64,000 bases of DNA from the NCBI GenBank assembly GCA_046331625.1, contig JAXLQL010000022.1, positions 86,363 through 150,362 of the forward strand. Reading direction: 5' to 3'. The stretch is from JAXLQL01 sp046331625 (GTDB taxonomy: Bacteria; Acidobacteriota; Terriglobia; Bryobacterales; Bryobacteraceae). The stretch's first letter is position 1. Every line of letters starts with the position of its first letter. The notes below the pieces were generated by a model. The model was not told where the DNA came from and did not search any database. It worked only from the letters and a program-made list of their open reading frames with translations. The position numbers and the translations under genes were made by a program. Below, in pieces: positions 26,449-34,071 of the stretch.

Positions 26449-26910
26449 AGTTGCATACGCCGGAAACGGGTGGATTTCGGCTCACCTCGCCCGCATCTGC
26501 CGCCACAAGGGGGAGGATTTCCGCCGGTCCGCCCATACTTGGGGGGGGCGTTTTGAAAATCAGCCTTTTTCGAGCGGATTCCCCGTCGGCGGCGGACAGA
26601 TCCGGAGACTGAAGTTGGCGGCGCGATGAAACTCACGAGTGAGGCGAGCCTCGTGCCGTTCGAGCGCGGCGAGCGAGTGTGAGGTGCGCGATGGGCATGC
26701 GCGGCTCGGGTTGCATCGTCAATGGACTCGACGGGTCCGGCGGAACTCAGCTGCGATCGATCGGTGGCGGTCTCCAGGCGCCACTTCCGGAAGCGCGGCA
26801 TTGTGGAACTGGAGTTGCGATGATTCAGACCGGCGAGCAAATGTTGCAGGCCCAGCAGAGACGTTGTGGTAGCCTGTCCGACTCACCAATCCGCGCGTAC
26901 GACTGCATGG
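26449..26910. other. Intergenic region before MITE-like copy 2
   Basis: About 460 bases lie between the FN3-protein gene and the repeat. It holds a run of G (near 26540) and T-rich tracts (around 26550-26575), but no reading frame with recognisable family content. It probably contains the minus-strand promoter of the FN3-protein gene. Nothing else is recognised. Confidence 0.35.
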
Positions 26911-27183
26911 GCCCGTGGCTAAAGTCCCGTGGGCCGCGCGGCGCGGGATCTGTGCCCGCAGACGAGGCGCGAGGAGGAAGCGATGCCGGTCCAATCTCGA
27001 GCGACGAGTAACGAAGTATGCGGGCACAAACCCCGGCTGCCCAAAGGGTTGCGGCGGCATGGGGCCATCTGCCTCGTTGTGGCTCCTGTAAGATGGCCCG
27101 CATCGAATGCGTCGCCGACGCCTCGCATCTGGCCCCATGGCGCTCGCAACGCGACCCACGCGACTTTAGCCACGGGCTGCTAG
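26911..27183. repeat. MITE-like dispersed repeat, copy 2
   Basis: This copy is about 273 bases and clearly homologous to 5313-5589, with the same order of inner palindromes. Its left end is GCCCGTGGCTAAAGTCCCGT and its right end is CTTTAGCCACGGGCTGCTAG. The CTAG seen at the left of copy 1 is missing here, so the left boundary is less certain. It lies in the gap between the FN3-protein gene and the DUF5678-like gene, and like copy 1 contains no transposase. Confidence 0.8.
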
Positions 27184-27415
27184 GAGATGGAGCATCGGCG
27201 TTGACCGCCTGTCGTCGGATAGCTCCTGAAAACTTAGCATCGGGCGAAAGAGTGGTCCCGAAATCCCCAGAACGCCATGAGTAGCCGCACAGGTCCGCAG
27301 TGTCGTCATGCCGTGTATTCAAAAAATCGTATCGCGTTTATTTTCAGCGTCTTGCCGGGAACGATTTTGCTGGAGCCGGCCGCAGGAGGGCTAGAACGGA
27401 ACTGGAGGTGAATCC
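27184..27415. other. Upstream region of the DUF5678-like gene
   Basis: This 230-base stretch includes an A/T-richer part (27305-27345, with AAAAAAT and TTTATTTT) unusual in this GC-rich window and a plausible promoter area. It ends in the GGAGG used by the gene at 27416. No gene is supported. Confidence 0.35.
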
Positions 27416-27979
27416 ATGTTTACGAACGGCAATAGGCCTACATCAGACCCCAGGGGTAAGCGATCCATCCTGCTCCAGCTGGGCCCTTCACTCAAGAATC
27501 TTTTCCACATCTTCACCGATATTTCAACAGGCATGTCACAATGGATCTGGAGGGCCAAGCCGGTGGGTCCAGGCGTGCGGAGAGCATACGATATGGCGTA
27601 CCTACAGAATCAGCAGGTCCACTGGACCTCCGCCATCGGCCCGTTCCCGTGGAAGGCCGCTGTCAGCGGCCAAACCTGGGAAATCGGTCTCACTGCGGAA
27701 AAGCCGATCTATCGTTTGATGATCGAAGGCACCGAGGCCGGCCGATTCCAGGAATGGCCAGCAGGGTGGGACTCCACGGTCCACCTAACTCCGGAGCAGG
27801 AATGGCTCCGCCGCCATCGCGCCGAACATTGCGGGGAATGGGTGTTCCTCGACGGTGACCGTCTCGTTGCTCATGGCCGTGATTTCCGCACAGTACACGC
27901 CCAGGCGCGGGCTGCGGGCCTCGAAACTCCGTTCGTCGAGTTCATCGAAGAGGAATCGCTCCCATCCTGCGGCTTCTGA
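27416..27979 (+). CDS. Protein with DUF5678-like C-terminus
   Basis: The start ATG has GGAGG at good spacing. The 187-residue protein has an N-terminal part of about 125 residues that I do not recognise (it includes WIWRAKPVGPGVRRAYDMAY). Its last 60 residues (EHCGEWVFLDGDRLVAHGRD followed by FRTVHAQARAAGLETPFVEF) closely fit the DUF5678 pattern of a short domain that pairs with aspartic-protease-like partners. It runs 30 bases ahead of the retropepsin-like gene, so they likely form a two-gene unit. The exact molecular function is unknown. Confidence 0.7.
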   Translation: MFTNGNRPTSDPRGKRSILLQLGPSLKNLFHIFTDISTGMSQWIWRAKPVGPGVRRAYDMAYLQNQQVHWTSAIGPFPWKAAVSGQTWEIGLTAEKPIYRLMIEGTEAGRFQEWPAGWDSTVHLTPEQEWLRRHRAEHCGEWVFLDGDRLVAHGRDFRTVHAQARAAGLETPFVEFIEEESLPSCGF

Positions 27980-28009
27980 AGCCGCGCGCCTGTCATCGTA
28001 AAGAACGGC

Positions 28010-28420
28010 ATGCACCGGGTTGACTTCGACGTTCAGGCCGAATACGAGCAGAATTCTTCCGGAATCGTGATCCCGGTGCAACTCAAGCTCGATTCCAAAC
28101 GTTTCGTCAAATTCGCGGCGAAGATCGACACCGGTTCCGAGTACTGCCTTTTCGAGCGCCGCTACGCCGAGATCCTCGGCCTTGACGTGGAAGCGGGCCA
28201 TCCCATCCGTTGCCGAACCGCCACGGGTTCGATTGAAAACGCCTTCGGCCACGAACTGACCTTGGCCAGCCTCGGATTCGAGTTCTCCGGGACCTACTAC
28301 TTCTTCGCCGAGCCAGAAGCGCCGCGGAGCCTCCTCGGCCGTCTCGGATGGCTCAACCGGCTTCGCCTCGCCATCGACGACACCGCCAACCCAGGCCTTC
28401 TCCTGGCCAGCCGCGCCTGA
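28010..28420 (+). CDS. Retropepsin-like aspartic protease domain protein
   Basis: This 136-residue protein reads as one half-barrel of a pepsin/retropepsin fold: a beta strand (SGIVIPVQLKLDS), then the catalytic triplet D40-T41-G42 in AAKIDTGSEY, and later FGHELTLASLGFEFSGTYYF and RSLLGRLGWLNRLRLAIDDT. The Asp-Thr-Gly motif predicts a peptidase that acts as a homodimer. Related bacterial proteins are of unknown substrate. It has no signal peptide, so cytoplasmic action is likely. It lies directly after a DUF5678-like gene and 75 bases before ccmE. An association with the Ccm operon is possible but unproven. Confidence 0.75.
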   Translation: MHRVDFDVQAEYEQNSSGIVIPVQLKLDSKRFVKFAAKIDTGSEYCLFERRYAEILGLDVEAGHPIRCRTATGSIENAFGHELTLASLGFEFSGTYYFFAEPEAPRSLLGRLGWLNRLRLAIDDTANPGLLLASRA

Positions 28421-28495
28421 AAGTTTCCCGGAAGAAACCGGCGGCTTCGAGCGTCCCAGTAGACGAAGTCCTATACTGGAACCAGAGGCCTCATC

Positions 28496-28930
28496 ATGAA
28501 CACCTACGTCAAGTTCGGCGTGCTTATCGCCATCATCATTGGCACGTTGGCATGGCTTGCTTCGGGCGGAATCAACGACACGGCTACCTACTACAAGACC
28601 GTCGCCGAACTGAAGCAGATGGGCGCCGATGCCCAGGTCAAGCGCCTCCGAGTGGGCGGCGACGTCGCCGAAGGCTCGATCGAGCGCAACGGACGCCAAG
28701 TGAAGTTCATGCTCAAGCAGGAAGCCGAAATGGTCCCGGTGCTCTATGACAGCATCGATCCCCTGCCCGACACCTTCAAGGGTGGCGCGCAAGCCGTGGC
28801 CGATGGCAAGATGGGACCCGACGGCGTCTTCCACGCCACCAAGATCCAGGCCAAGTGCGCTTCCAAATACGAGGCCAAACCCGGCCAGTACGGAAAGCCG
28901 GTAGCGCCCGCGAATAAAGCGGCGCTCTAG
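28496..28930 (+). CDS. ccmE: Cytochrome c maturation haem chaperone, Cys-type
   Basis: CcmE covalently binds haem in the periplasm and passes it to CcmF. The 144-residue protein has a single N-terminal membrane anchor (KFGVLIAIIIGTLAWLA) and the OB-fold that follows. In common CcmE the haem is held by the His of H-x3-Y. Here the corresponding site is C121-A-S-K-Y125, i.e. Cys-x3-Y. This is the known variant type found in some anaerobic bacteria and archaea. It is the first gene of the ccm cluster (28496-35608), upstream of ccmF by about 70 bases. A start slightly upstream of 28496 is not needed. Confidence 0.9.
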   Translation: MNTYVKFGVLIAIIIGTLAWLASGGINDTATYYKTVAELKQMGADAQVKRLRVGGDVAEGSIERNGRQVKFMLKQEAEMVPVLYDSIDPLPDTFKGGAQAVADGKMGPDGVFHATKIQAKCASKYEAKPGQYGKPVAPANKAAL

Positions 28931-29001
28931 TTCGTCTAAACTGATCAGAAGTCGATTCGGCCGCCTCGCGCGGCATGGCTTCCGCACGAGGTAGCACATC
29001 A

Positions 29002-31026
29002 ATGGAAAATATCGGCGCGCTGGCGATCATTCTCGCCTTCTGCCTTTCGCTCTACAGCATCGTCGCCTCACTGGCTGGACGCTGGCGCAACAATCAGTTC
29101 CTCATCGTCAGCGGTGAACGCGCCGTGCTCGCGATCTGGGCGCTGCTCACGCTCGCCTCCGGCTATCTTGTCTACTCGCTGCAGACTGACGACTTCCGCC
29201 TCGCCTACGTCGCCGGCCACTCCAACAAGACGATGCCCGCGATCTACAAGTTCACGGCGTGGTGGGGCGGGCAAGAGGGTTCGTTGCTGCTGTGGTCGTG
29301 GATCCTTTCCTGTTACGCCGCCATCGTCACCTGGCAAAACCGCAACAAGTTCCGCCCGATGATGCCCTACGTCACCGCCACGCTCATGGTGGTGCAGGCG
29401 TTCTTCCTTCTGCTCATTTCCTTCCCGCTCACGCCGTTCGAAGTGATCGCCATCGGCAAGGAAATCACGCCGGTGCAAGACGGCCGCGGACTCAACCCAC
29501 TTCTCCAATACTGGACCATGGCCATCCACCCGCCCACGCTCTATCTCGGTTATGTGGGCTTCGTGGTGCCCTTCGCTTTCGCGCTCGGATCGCTGATCAC
29601 CAAGGCGCCCGGCGATGCCTGGATCCACACCACGCGCCGCTGGACGCTCGTAACGTGGCTGTTCCAAAGCTGCGGGATCCTGCTCGGCGCGGGTTGGGCT
29701 TACGCCGTGCTCGGGTGGGGCGGCTATTGGGGCTGGGATCCGGTGGAGAACGCTTCGCTCCTGCCCTGGATCACCGGCACCGCGTTTCTGCACTCGGTGA
29801 TGATGCAGGAGAAGAAAGGAATGATGAAGGTCTGGAACATCGTCCTCGTTTCGGCTACCTTCTTCCTCTGCATTCTCGGAACCGCGCTCACCCGTAGCGG
29901 CATCGTGCAATCAGTTCACGCCTTCGCGCAGTCGCCGATATCGCGGTACTTCTCCACGTTCCTGCTGGTGGGCATCGCGGTGGTGACGTACCTGATCCTC
30001 GACCGGCTCGACTACCTCAAGAGCGAGTCGCACCTCGAGAGCGTGCTGTCGCGCGAATCGAGCTTCCTGTTCAACAACCTGATCCTGCTGGCGAGCTGCT
30101 TCTCCATTCTCTGGGGCACTCTCTTCCCGGTTATCTCGGAAGCGGTTACCGGAGAGAAGATCTCGGTGGACGCGCCGTTTTTCAACCGGGTGAACATCCC
30201 GATCGGCTTGTTCCTGCTGCTGCTCACCGGCGTGGGTCCGCTCATTGCATGGCGCCGCAGCTCCGTCGAATCGCTGAAGAAGGCGTTCCTCGTACCTGCG
30301 CTCGGCGGCGTGGCCGTAGCGGCGCTGATCGCCGTGGCGGGTGGCGTGCACCACGTCTACGCACTGATGTCGTTCGCGTTGTGCATGTTTGTTCTGCTGA
30401 CCGTGCTCATCGAGTTCTGGAAAGGCGCTTCGGCGATCGCGGCCAAGACCGGGCAGAATCTGCTCGCCGCGATGGTGGAGCTCACGCACCGCAACACGCG
30501 GCGTTACGGCGGATACATCGTACACGTCGGCATCGTGATCATGTTCATCGGATTCACCGGCGCGGCGTTCAACAAAGACGCAACGGTGGAAGTGGCGCGC
30601 GACGGCAGGTTCAACATCGGCCGTTACGAGTTGAAAGTCAAAGACCTCCAGAATGGCGAGAACCCGCATTACCGCTGGTGGCATGCGCCCATCGAGGTTT
30701 CGAGCGGCGGCCAGTTGCTCTCCACCATGACGCCCGAGCAGCGCGAGTATCTCGGCCTCGAGCGCCAGGGCGCATCGATCGTGTCGATCCGCCGCCGGCT
30801 GCACGAGGATCTTTATCTCAACTTCGCCGGCATGACCGCGGATGGCCAGAAGGCCGTGATCCAGGCCTACGTCTTCCCGCTCGTTTCCTGGATCTGGGTT
30901 GGATTCTTCGCCCTGATCGTTGGTACCCTGATCTGTCTGGTGCCGAGCAAGGTGAAGTATCAGTTCCCCAAGACCCAGGTGGTGGGCATCGTGTCGAAGG
31001 AGCAGTCCGTTGCCAAGAACGCTTAG
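29002..31026 (+). CDS. ccmF: Cytochrome c haem lyase subunit
   Basis: CcmF joins haem from CcmE to apocytochrome c in the periplasmic face of the membrane. The 674-residue protein has many membrane helices and the tryptophan-rich haem motif WGGYWGWDPVENASLLPW, plus the family's NPLLQYWTMAIHPPTLYLGY. The ATG at 29002 is chosen because GAGG lies about 10 bases upstream; an earlier ATG (28975) lacks support. The gene overlaps ccmH by 17 bases. It follows ccmE in the order expected of an ancient Ccm (System I) locus. Confidence 0.95.
   Translation: MENIGALAIILAFCLSLYSIVASLAGRWRNNQFLIVSGERAVLAIWALLTLASGYLVYSLQTDDFRLAYVAGHSNKTMPAIYKFTAWWGGQEGSLLLWSWILSCYAAIVTWQNRNKFRPMMPYVTATLMVVQAFFLLLISFPLTPFEVIAIGKEITPVQDGRGLNPLLQYWTMAIHPPTLYLGYVGFVVPFAFALGSLITKAPGDAWIHTTRRWTLVTWLFQSCGILLGAGWAYAVLGWGGYWGWDPVENASLLPWITGTAFLHSVMMQEKKGMMKVWNIVLVSATFFLCILGTALTRSGIVQSVHAFAQSPISRYFSTFLLVGIAVVTYLILDRLDYLKSESHLESVLSRESSFLFNNLILLASCFSILWGTLFPVISEAVTGEKISVDAPFFNRVNIPIGLFLLLLTGVGPLIAWRRSSVESLKKAFLVPALGGVAVAALIAVAGGVHHVYALMSFALCMFVLLTVLIEFWKGASAIAAKTGQNLLAAMVELTHRNTRRYGGYIVHVGIVIMFIGFTGAAFNKDATVEVARDGRFNIGRYELKVKDLQNGENPHYRWWHAPIEVSSGGQLLSTMTPEQREYLGLERQGASIVSIRRRLHEDLYLNFAGMTADGQKAVIQAYVFPLVSWIWVGFFALIVGTLICLVPSKVKYQFPKTQVVGIVSKEQSVAKNA
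30997..31002 (+). promoter_or_regulatory. Ribosome binding site deciding the ccmH TTG start
   Basis: AAGGAG inside the end of ccmF lies 7 bases before TTG at 31010. It fixes the ccmH start within the ccmF coding sequence and implies translational coupling. Confidence 0.75.
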
Positions 31027-31486
31027 CCGCTTTCTCGCCACTGCCGCTCTGGCCACGCTTTGCCTGGCCCAGGTCTCGAGCGAGCTCATCACGCCCGACA
31101 TTCGGCGCGTGGGTTCGCGGCTGGCCTGCCTGTGCGGATCGTGCAAGAACTCGGTGGGCGATTGCGCCATGCTCGGCTGCCACTACTCGAAGCCTGCTCG
31201 CGAGAAGATCCGCGATATGCAAGCGAAGGGCATGTCCGATGACGCGATCATTGCCGAGTTCGTCAAAACGGAGGGCAAGCGCGCGCTGGCCGTTCCGCCC
31301 TCGGAAGGATTCTTCAACCTCGCCTGGTGGATGCCGCCATTCTTCGTCGGTCTCGGTTTGGTGGCGATCTACTTCTGGATGCGGAAAATGAAGCCGCCGC
31401 TGGTGGCCGCCGATACGCCCATCGACTCGCGAGACCTCGACAGGTTTCGCGAAACCATCGAAAAGGAAACGGCGAACCTCGAGTAG
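31010..31486 (+). CDS. ccmH: CcmH-like protein with atypical cysteine motif
   Basis: CcmH reduces or presents apocytochrome cysteines. This 158-residue protein has a signal-like N-terminus (FLATAALATLCLAQ) and a downstream single membrane helix (FFVGLGLVAIYFWM). The typical LRCxxCQ motif is not present. Instead residues 40-57 hold a cysteine-rich stretch (ACLCGSCKNSVGDC, then GCHYS) with cysteines at 40, 42, 45, 52 and 57. The following KIRDMQAKGMSDDAIIAEFV matches the CcmH fold. It starts at a TTG within ccmF, with a good AAGGAG. Its redox chemistry may therefore differ from the model system. Confidence 0.8.
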   Translation: MPRTLSRFLATAALATLCLAQVSSELITPDIRRVGSRLACLCGSCKNSVGDCAMLGCHYSKPAREKIRDMQAKGMSDDAIIAEFVKTEGKRALAVPPSEGFFNLAWWMPPFFVGLGLVAIYFWMRKMKPPLVAADTPIDSRDLDRFRETIEKETANLE

Positions 31487-31498
31487 CCCCGGAACGAC

Positions 31499-31897
31499 AT
31501 GGAGCTTGCCATCGCTATCGCCCTGGTCGCGGGCGTCATTTTGTATCTCTTCGCCGTGCGGCCCAAAGACCTCCCGGCTACGGAGCCGCTCGCGCCCGGC
31601 TTCCATCTCGAAGAGAAGAAGGCGCGCATCTATGAAGGGCTGCGCGATCTACAGTTCGAATATCGCGTGGGTAAGCTTTCCGACGAAGACTATCAGCGGA
31701 CCAAGACCGGTCTGCAAACCGAGCTCGCGGGCGTGATGGCGGAACTCGAGACGATCGCTGGAAAACCCAAGCCTGAGGCTCCGGCGGCCAAAGCCGCGCC
31801 CAAACCCGGAACCCTCTGCCCGCATTGCGGCGCAAGCTTCGAAAACCCGATGAAGTTCTGCGGACAGTGCGGCAAGTCGATGGAGGCCGGCGCATGA
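31499..31897 (+). CDS. CcmI-like membrane protein with zinc ribbon
   Basis: The 132-residue product has an N-terminal membrane helix (LAIAIALVAGVILYLF) and a short helical stretch (KKARIYEGLRDLQFEYRVGK) typical of CcmI, which recruits apocytochromes in classical operons. The TPR part of normal CcmI is absent. The C-terminal end is instead a zinc ribbon with two CxxC knuckles (C107-x2-C110 and C121-x2-C124). It sits 12 bases after ccmH and overlaps the next gene as ATGA. The assignment as a truncated CcmI is likely but not certain. Confidence 0.6.
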   Translation: MELAIAIALVAGVILYLFAVRPKDLPATEPLAPGFHLEEKKARIYEGLRDLQFEYRVGKLSDEDYQRTKTGLQTELAGVMAELETIAGKPKPEAPAAKAAPKPGTLCPHCGASFENPMKFCGQCGKSMEAGA

Positions 31898-32868
31898 TTC
31901 TCCCCGCGTTGCTCGCTTTCATCGTCAACGGAACGGTCATCAATCAGACCACTGGCAAACCCACCGTAGCCACGGTGACGCTTTACAAACTCGGAGGCGC
32001 GGGACCGGAAGCCATCGAGTCCGTGAAGTCCGGCGCCGACGGCAAGTTCAGCATCAACCAGACTCCGGCGGCGGGCCCGCATCTGGTGCAAGCGGCGTTT
32101 GACGGCGTGCTGTACAACCACATGCTGTTCCCCGGCCGGCCCACCACAGACCTCAACCTCGCCGTCTACAACGCATCGAAGGCGCGTGGCTCGGCCAAGC
32201 TATCCACGCACATGCTGCTGCTCGAATCGAACGGCTCCGAGCTTTCGGTGAGCGAGAGCTACGTGTGGCAGAACGACGGCAACACGGCGTTCTACGATCC
32301 CGCTGCGGGGGCCTTCCGATTCAGCATCCCCGAGGGCGCGGGCAAGGTCCGTGTGATGTGCACGCACCCGACGCGCATGGGTGTGCCGATCGAGCGCGCG
32401 GCCGAGAAGGTCGGTGGCGGACTCTACAAAGTCGATTTCCCGGTGAAGCCGGGCGAGACCCGCTTTGACCTCGACTACAAAATGCCCGGCGGAACGTTCG
32501 CCGCGAAGAACCCATATCCAGAAGCGCCCGTGAATATCGTGGCGCCGGTGGGGATCATGATCACGGGCGACGGCGTCAAAAACGTGGGTACGCATCCCGA
32601 GACACAGGCCTCCATCTATCGCGTGGAGAAGCCGGATTTCAAGTTCGAAATCAAAGGCGAGGGTTCGTTGCGCGCACCCGAAGAAGAATCGGGCGGAGAC
32701 GAGGGCGAGGGCTTGAAACAAATTCGCCCCCGCGTGTACGATCGCTTTTACCCCATCTTGGCGTTGACCGCTGTGATCCTGGTGAGCGGCTTGCTGCTGC
32801 TCGCCCGCAAGCAGACGCCCGAGCCGGTCGCGGCCGGCGAAGCCGTCAAGTCGAAGCGCAAGTCATGA
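31894..32868 (+). CDS. Carboxypeptidase-regulatory-like membrane protein in the ccm operon
   Basis: The 324-residue protein is not a known Ccm component. It has a short hydrophobic start (MILPALLAFIVNGTVINQTT), then a Greek-key beta domain (GKPTVATVTLYKLGG, GPHLVQAAFDGVLYN). A single C-terminal membrane helix follows (YPILALTAVILVSGLLLLAR) with a basic cytoplasmic tail. It overlaps the previous gene and ccmA by ATGA at both ends, so it is translationally coupled inside the operon. The position suggests a role in apocytochrome or haem handling outside the membrane, but this is a guess. Most of the protein would face the periplasm. Confidence 0.75.
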   Translation: MILPALLAFIVNGTVINQTTGKPTVATVTLYKLGGAGPEAIESVKSGADGKFSINQTPAAGPHLVQAAFDGVLYNHMLFPGRPTTDLNLAVYNASKARGSAKLSTHMLLLESNGSELSVSESYVWQNDGNTAFYDPAAGAFRFSIPEGAGKVRVMCTHPTRMGVPIERAAEKVGGGLYKVDFPVKPGETRFDLDYKMPGGTFAAKNPYPEAPVNIVAPVGIMITGDGVKNVGTHPETQASIYRVEKPDFKFEIKGEGSLRAPEEESGGDEGEGLKQIRPRVYDRFYPILALTAVILVSGLLLLARKQTPEPVAAGEAVKSKRKS

Positions 32869-33569
32869 GCGAGGCCGTTCGCGCCGCTGGACTGTGGAAG
32901 TTCTTCGGCGACTATCCCGCTCTGCGCGACGTGAACTGGACGCTCGATCGCGGCTCGTGCCTGGCTTTGCTTGGGCGCAACGGAGCAGGCAAGACGACGC
33001 TGCTGCGGATCCTGGCCGGACTTTCCACGCCATCGAAAGGCGACGTGCGGATTCTCGGCGAACCACCCCGGAGCAGCCACGCGCGGGCGCGGATCGGGCT
33101 GATCGGGCACGGCATCGGGATCTACGACGAACTCACCGCTGCCGAGAATCTCTCGTTGTTTGCGCAGTTGTTCGAGGTCCGCGATGCGAACGCGGCGGTG
33201 ACGCGATGGCTCGAGCGGACCTATCTCGACCGCGTGCGCGACTCTCCGGTGCGCGAGTTCTCGCGCGGCATGCGGCAGCGGCTCGCTGTGGCGCGCGCGT
33301 TCCTCGCTGAGCCCGATCTGCTGCTGCTCGACGAGCCGTTCACGTCGCTCGATGACCGCGCGATTGCGCTGCTGCAGAGCCTGCTCAAGGAAGCGCTGGG
33401 GCGCGGGGCGACCGTGATCATGTCCACGCATCAGTTGCGCGAGGCGATGGAGCTGGCGACGCATGTGGCGCTGCTCGGCCGCGGACGCCAAGTGCACTTC
33501 GGCCCGCGTCCTCAGGAGATGTTGGCCGATCCCGGCTGGTTGTATCGCACCTACGGAGACGCGGCATGA
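32865..33569 (+). CDS. ccmA: Haem exporter ATP-binding subunit
   Basis: CcmA supplies ATP hydrolysis for the CcmABCD complex that loads or releases haem from CcmE. The 234-residue protein has a Walker A motif (GRNGAGKTT, 37-45), the ABC signature (EFSRGMRQRLAVARAF), Walker B (LLLLDEPFTSLDD) and a switch His (VIMSTHQLREAME). It begins with ATGA overlap of the preceding gene. Its partner ccmB is unusually far away (503 bases), the gap being filled with palindromic repeats. Confidence 0.92.
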   Translation: MSEAVRAAGLWKFFGDYPALRDVNWTLDRGSCLALLGRNGAGKTTLLRILAGLSTPSKGDVRILGEPPRSSHARARIGLIGHGIGIYDELTAAENLSLFAQLFEVRDANAAVTRWLERTYLDRVRDSPVREFSRGMRQRLAVARAFLAEPDLLLLDEPFTSLDDRAIALLQSLLKEALGRGATVIMSTHQLREAMELATHVALLGRGRQVHFGPRPQEMLADPGWLYRTYGDAA

Positions 33570-33583
33570 CGACGCGACGGGCA

Positions 33584-33623
33584 TGTGGGGCAGGCTTCAG
33601 CCTGCGCGGGACTTCAGTCCCGC
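33584..33623. repeat. REP-like double hairpin, unit 2
   Basis: This unit reads TGTGGGGCAGGCTTCAGCCT, then the GCGGGACTTCAGTCCCGC hairpin. It starts 14 bases behind the ccmA stop and is the first of a cluster extending to 34060. It may end the upstream transcript or stabilise it. Confidence 0.85.
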
Positions 33624-33686
33624 TGCCGGCACTCGCGTCGCGGCCCGCGAAAACATGCCGGTTCCGGCATCAGCAGTTCCCTTGCC

Positions 33687-33774
33687 GTGTAGGGCGGGCT
33701 TTAGCCAGCGCGGGACTTCAGTCCCGCTCGGCGTGGCGGACTGAAGTCCGCCGCAGGCTAAAGCCTGCCCCACA
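33687..33774. repeat. REP-like pair in opposite orientation, units 3 and 4
   Basis: Unit 3 (33687-33727) reads in one orientation, ending GCGGGACTTCAGTCCCGC. Unit 4 (33732-33774) reads in the other, with GGCGGACTGAAGTCCGCC and then GCAGGCTAAAGCCTGC. The two are only a few bases apart and form a large composite inverted repeat. The paired head-to-head arrangement is typical of REP/BIME elements in other bacteria. Confidence 0.85.
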
Positions 33775-33863
33775 TGTCGGCGAAGCCGCAATCTACATGG
33801 TGATGGCACAACCGGCGTGTGGCCGAGAGGCGCGCTCCACGAGCGCATGCGCCGGTATCGGAA

Positions 33864-33905
33864 GCGGGACTGAAGTCCCGCGCAGGCTGAAAGCCTGCCC
33901 CACAC
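33864..33905. repeat. REP-like double hairpin, unit 5
   Basis: This unit reads GCGGGACTGAAGTCCCGC and then GCAGGCTGAAAGCCTGC. It is in the orientation of unit 4 and the unit at 62952. It lies within the same 500-base gap between ccmA and ccmB. Confidence 0.85.
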
Positions 33906-34019
33906 AACGGGTCCAAAATCTTCGCGGCCGGCGAAGCAACGGAAGGATAGTAGTACATGCCGGCGGAGCCGCAAACGCAGATCGAAGCGTTCTAGGAGAG
34001 CACGTGCGCACGTCCCCCA

Positions 34020-34060
34020 GCGGGACTGAAGTCCCGCGCTGGCTAAAGCCCGCCCTACAC
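34020..34060. repeat. REP-like double hairpin, unit 6, abutting the ccmB ribosome binding site
   Basis: The unit contains GCGGGACTGAAGTCCCGC and GCTGGCTAAAGCCCGCC-like arms. It ends one base before GGAGG (34061-34065) of ccmB, so a hairpin can form directly beside the site where ribosomes load. It may influence translation of ccmB. Confidence 0.8.
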
Positions 34061-34065
34061 GGAGG
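34061..34065 (+). promoter_or_regulatory. Ribosome binding site for the ccmB GTG start
   Basis: GGAGG is 6-7 bases before the GTG at 34072. It directly follows a REP-like hairpin. Confidence 0.75.
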
Positions 34066-34071
34066 TGCCCA

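Noticed and set aside
27785..29002. 405-residue minus frame across DUF5678, retropepsin and ccmE genes
   Set aside because: It overlaps three supported plus-strand genes and reads like the shadow of them.
29911..31170. 419-residue minus frame opposite ccmF
   Set aside because: Shadow of ccmF with extreme charged composition.
33584..34060. Possible CRISPR array between ccmA and ccmB
   Set aside because: The units are palindromic, in both orientations, and unevenly spaced. There are no regular spacers or cas genes.
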